A DNA stretch of 64,000 nt, from contig NZ_BCVF01000014.1 in NCBI RefSeq assembly GCF_001591605.1, positions 27,304-91,303 of the forward strand, written 5' to 3'. Under the pieces are notes generated by a model that saw nothing but the letters and a program-made list of their open reading frames with translations, ran no database searches and was not told the origin of the DNA. This DNA comes from Bacillus badius NBRC 15713. Its GTDB lineage: Bacteria > Bacillota > Bacilli > Bacillales > Domibacillaceae. The position numbers and the translations under genes were made by a program. This document shows, one piece after another, positions 62,741-64,000 of the stretch (position 1 is its first letter; every line of letters starts with the position of its first letter).

Positions 62741-63913
62741 TTGGAATTTTGTTATTCAAAGCGAATGGAAAAATTCGGTTCATCCATTTTCAGTGAATTA
62801 AAAGCATTTAAGCTGCGCTTGGAGGCTGAAGGCCAAACACTTATCGACCTAAGTCTGGGCAGTCCAGACCTTCCTCCAGCTGATGTGATTCGCCGTGAAC
62901 TTTCTGCGCGGGCGGCAGACCCCACGCAATACGGCTATACTTTATCAGGGACAAAAGCCTTCTACGAAGCGGCGGCCCGCTACTATGACCGTGTATACGG
63001 AGTCTCATTAGATCCGCAAACGGAATTGGTTCATGCCATGGGCTCTCAGGAAGGGCTCGTCCATTTGCCCCTCGTATTTGCGGATCCAGGAGACATGGTG
63101 CTCGTCACCGATCCAGGGTACACAGCCTATGAAACTGGGCTCGCAGTAGCAGGAGCCGAGCCGTTTTATATGCCGCTTTTAAAAGAAAACCGCTTCCTGC
63201 CTGATCTTTCAGCCATTCCAGAAGCCGTTGCTGACAAGGCAAAGCTGATGATTTTAAATTATCCCGGCAACCCGGTGGCTGGCCAGGCCGATAGACAATT
63301 TTTTAACGAGGTCATTGCTTTTGCCAAACAACATCAAATTGCCGTCCTTCATGATGCAGCTTATTCGGAATTTTACTTTGACGATGCGAAGCCGCTAAGC
63401 TTTTTGGCTGTACCTGGTGCCAAAGAGGTCGGCATTGAAATTAACTCTCTTTCCAAAAGCTTTAGTCTTGCCGGCGCCCGCATTGCTTACATCGCTGGCA
63501 ACAAAGACATCATTGGCGCTGTTACACGGCTGAAGTCTAACTTAGATTACGGTGTGTTTGCCCCAATTCAAGCGGCGGCAATTGCCGCCTTTGACCAGGC
63601 TGAAGAAATAAGCAGCCATGTCCGGGCGGTTTTCCAGCAGCGGCGGGACGCCTTGGTCAACGAGCTTCATGCGATTGGCTGGGAGGTGGATCGTCCTTCA
63701 GGCGGCATGTTTATATGGGCGGAGATACCGGCCGGCTGGACTTCAAAAGAGTTTGCCTTTCATTGCATGAGAGAAGCCGGCGTCGTCATGGTTCCCGGGT
63801 CGGCTTTTGGGCCGTCCGGGGAAGGCTATGTGCGGATCGCCCTCGTTCAGCCAGAAGAAACCTTAAGAAAAGCGGCGCAAAATCTGCAAACCGTCTTCTC
63901 CCCCGTTTCTTAA
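62741..63913 (+). CDS. PLP-dependent aminotransferase (class I/II)
   Basis: A 390-residue fold-type I aminotransferase close to LL-diaminopimelate/aspartate aminotransferase-like proteins. The PLP lysine is K239 in SLSKSF, with NYPGNPVAG and the substrate-binding Arg in GYVRIAL. It starts at TTG 62741, 8 bases after AGGGGG. Substrate uncertain; it is monocistronic with its own terminator. Confidence 0.92.
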   Translation: MEFCYSKRMEKFGSSIFSELKAFKLRLEAEGQTLIDLSLGSPDLPPADVIRRELSARAADPTQYGYTLSGTKAFYEAAARYYDRVYGVSLDPQTELVHAMGSQEGLVHLPLVFADPGDMVLVTDPGYTAYETGLAVAGAEPFYMPLLKENRFLPDLSAIPEAVADKAKLMILNYPGNPVAGQADRQFFNEVIAFAKQHQIAVLHDAAYSEFYFDDAKPLSFLAVPGAKEVGIEINSLSKSFSLAGARIAYIAGNKDIIGAVTRLKSNLDYGVFAPIQAAAIAAFDQAEEISSHVRAVFQQRRDALVNELHAIGWEVDRPSGGMFIWAEIPAGWTSKEFAFHCMREAGVVMVPGSAFGPSGEGYVRIALVQPEETLRKAAQNLQTVFSPVS

Positions 63914-63950
63914 CGAAAAACCTGCGGCCTCAGGCTGCAGGTTTTAGTTT
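63914..63950 (+). terminator. Terminator of the aminotransferase gene
   Basis: AAAACCTGCGGCC, TCA, GGCTGCAGGTTTT, with one mismatch. Confidence 0.8.
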
Positions 63951-63978
63951 GGTTACAAAAGGAACTTGGAAGGGTTTT

Positions 63979-64000
63979 ATGCGGGATCAGAAGCAGGACA
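63979..64000 (+). CDS. Possible start of the next gene (partial)
   Basis: ATG 63979 is preceded by GGAAGGG and the frame (MRDQKQD) runs off the right edge of the window. Too short to identify. Confidence 0.3.

Overview
The window looks like chromosomal DNA of an endospore-forming Bacillaceae species, close to Bacillus sensu lato. The evidence is a set of genes whose products I recognise as counterparts of B. subtilis proteins (QoxA, Fhs, YkuS, YdaP, YkpA, the CysH/Sat/CysC/YlnDEF set, AsnB, YrzI, CotD, YjcZ, SpoVAD, and the replication terminator protein Rtp), together with strong AGGAGG-type ribosome-binding sites and many TTG/GTG starts. All calls come from reading the sequence; no database search was run.

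Layout. 0-14 kb: start of a quinol oxidase gene, an S-layer-anchored hydrolase, formate-THF ligase, an aldo/keto reductase, a pyruvate-oxidase-like enzyme, a two-gene bd-type oxidoreductase carrying a heme-c domain, and an amidohydrolase/Na+ symporter operon. 14-18 kb: a K+ channel subunit (KtrB/KtrD type) plus a Spo0M-like protein behind a c-di-AMP (ydaO) riboswitch, and a DUF421 protein. 17.9-29 kb: an eight-gene minus-strand catabolic operon (SDR oxidoreductase, divergent glycine-decarboxylase-like pair, polar amino-acid ABC transporter, RocB-like M20 hydrolase, LysP-like permease) with a -24/-12 promoter and a divergent sigma-54 activator.

29-34 kb is an AT-rich accessory stretch of small or hypothetical genes, including a frameshifted one. 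It contains a 2.2-kb insert between tRNA-Arg(CCU) and the tRNA's own terminator, flanked by a 37-bp duplication of the tRNA 3' end. 34-43 kb: asnB, ppiB and the assimilatory sulfate reduction/siroheme operon. 43-54 kb: housekeeping and stress genes (YdaG-like, YkpA ABC-F, metallo-hydrolase, chemoreceptor, hemolysin III, AzlCD).

54-64 kb: an efflux transporter, small sporulation and spore-coat genes, an rtp gene, a reduced spoVA-type cluster (DUF1657 - SpoVAD - DUF1657 - DUF421), a degenerate phospholipase-D-like protein and an aminotransferase. A conserved 22-28 bp motif resembling B. subtilis Ter sites occurs just upstream of rtp and at two other intergenic places, all in the same orientation. 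Several short genes (20-58 codons) with good ribosome-binding sites were added by hand reading.
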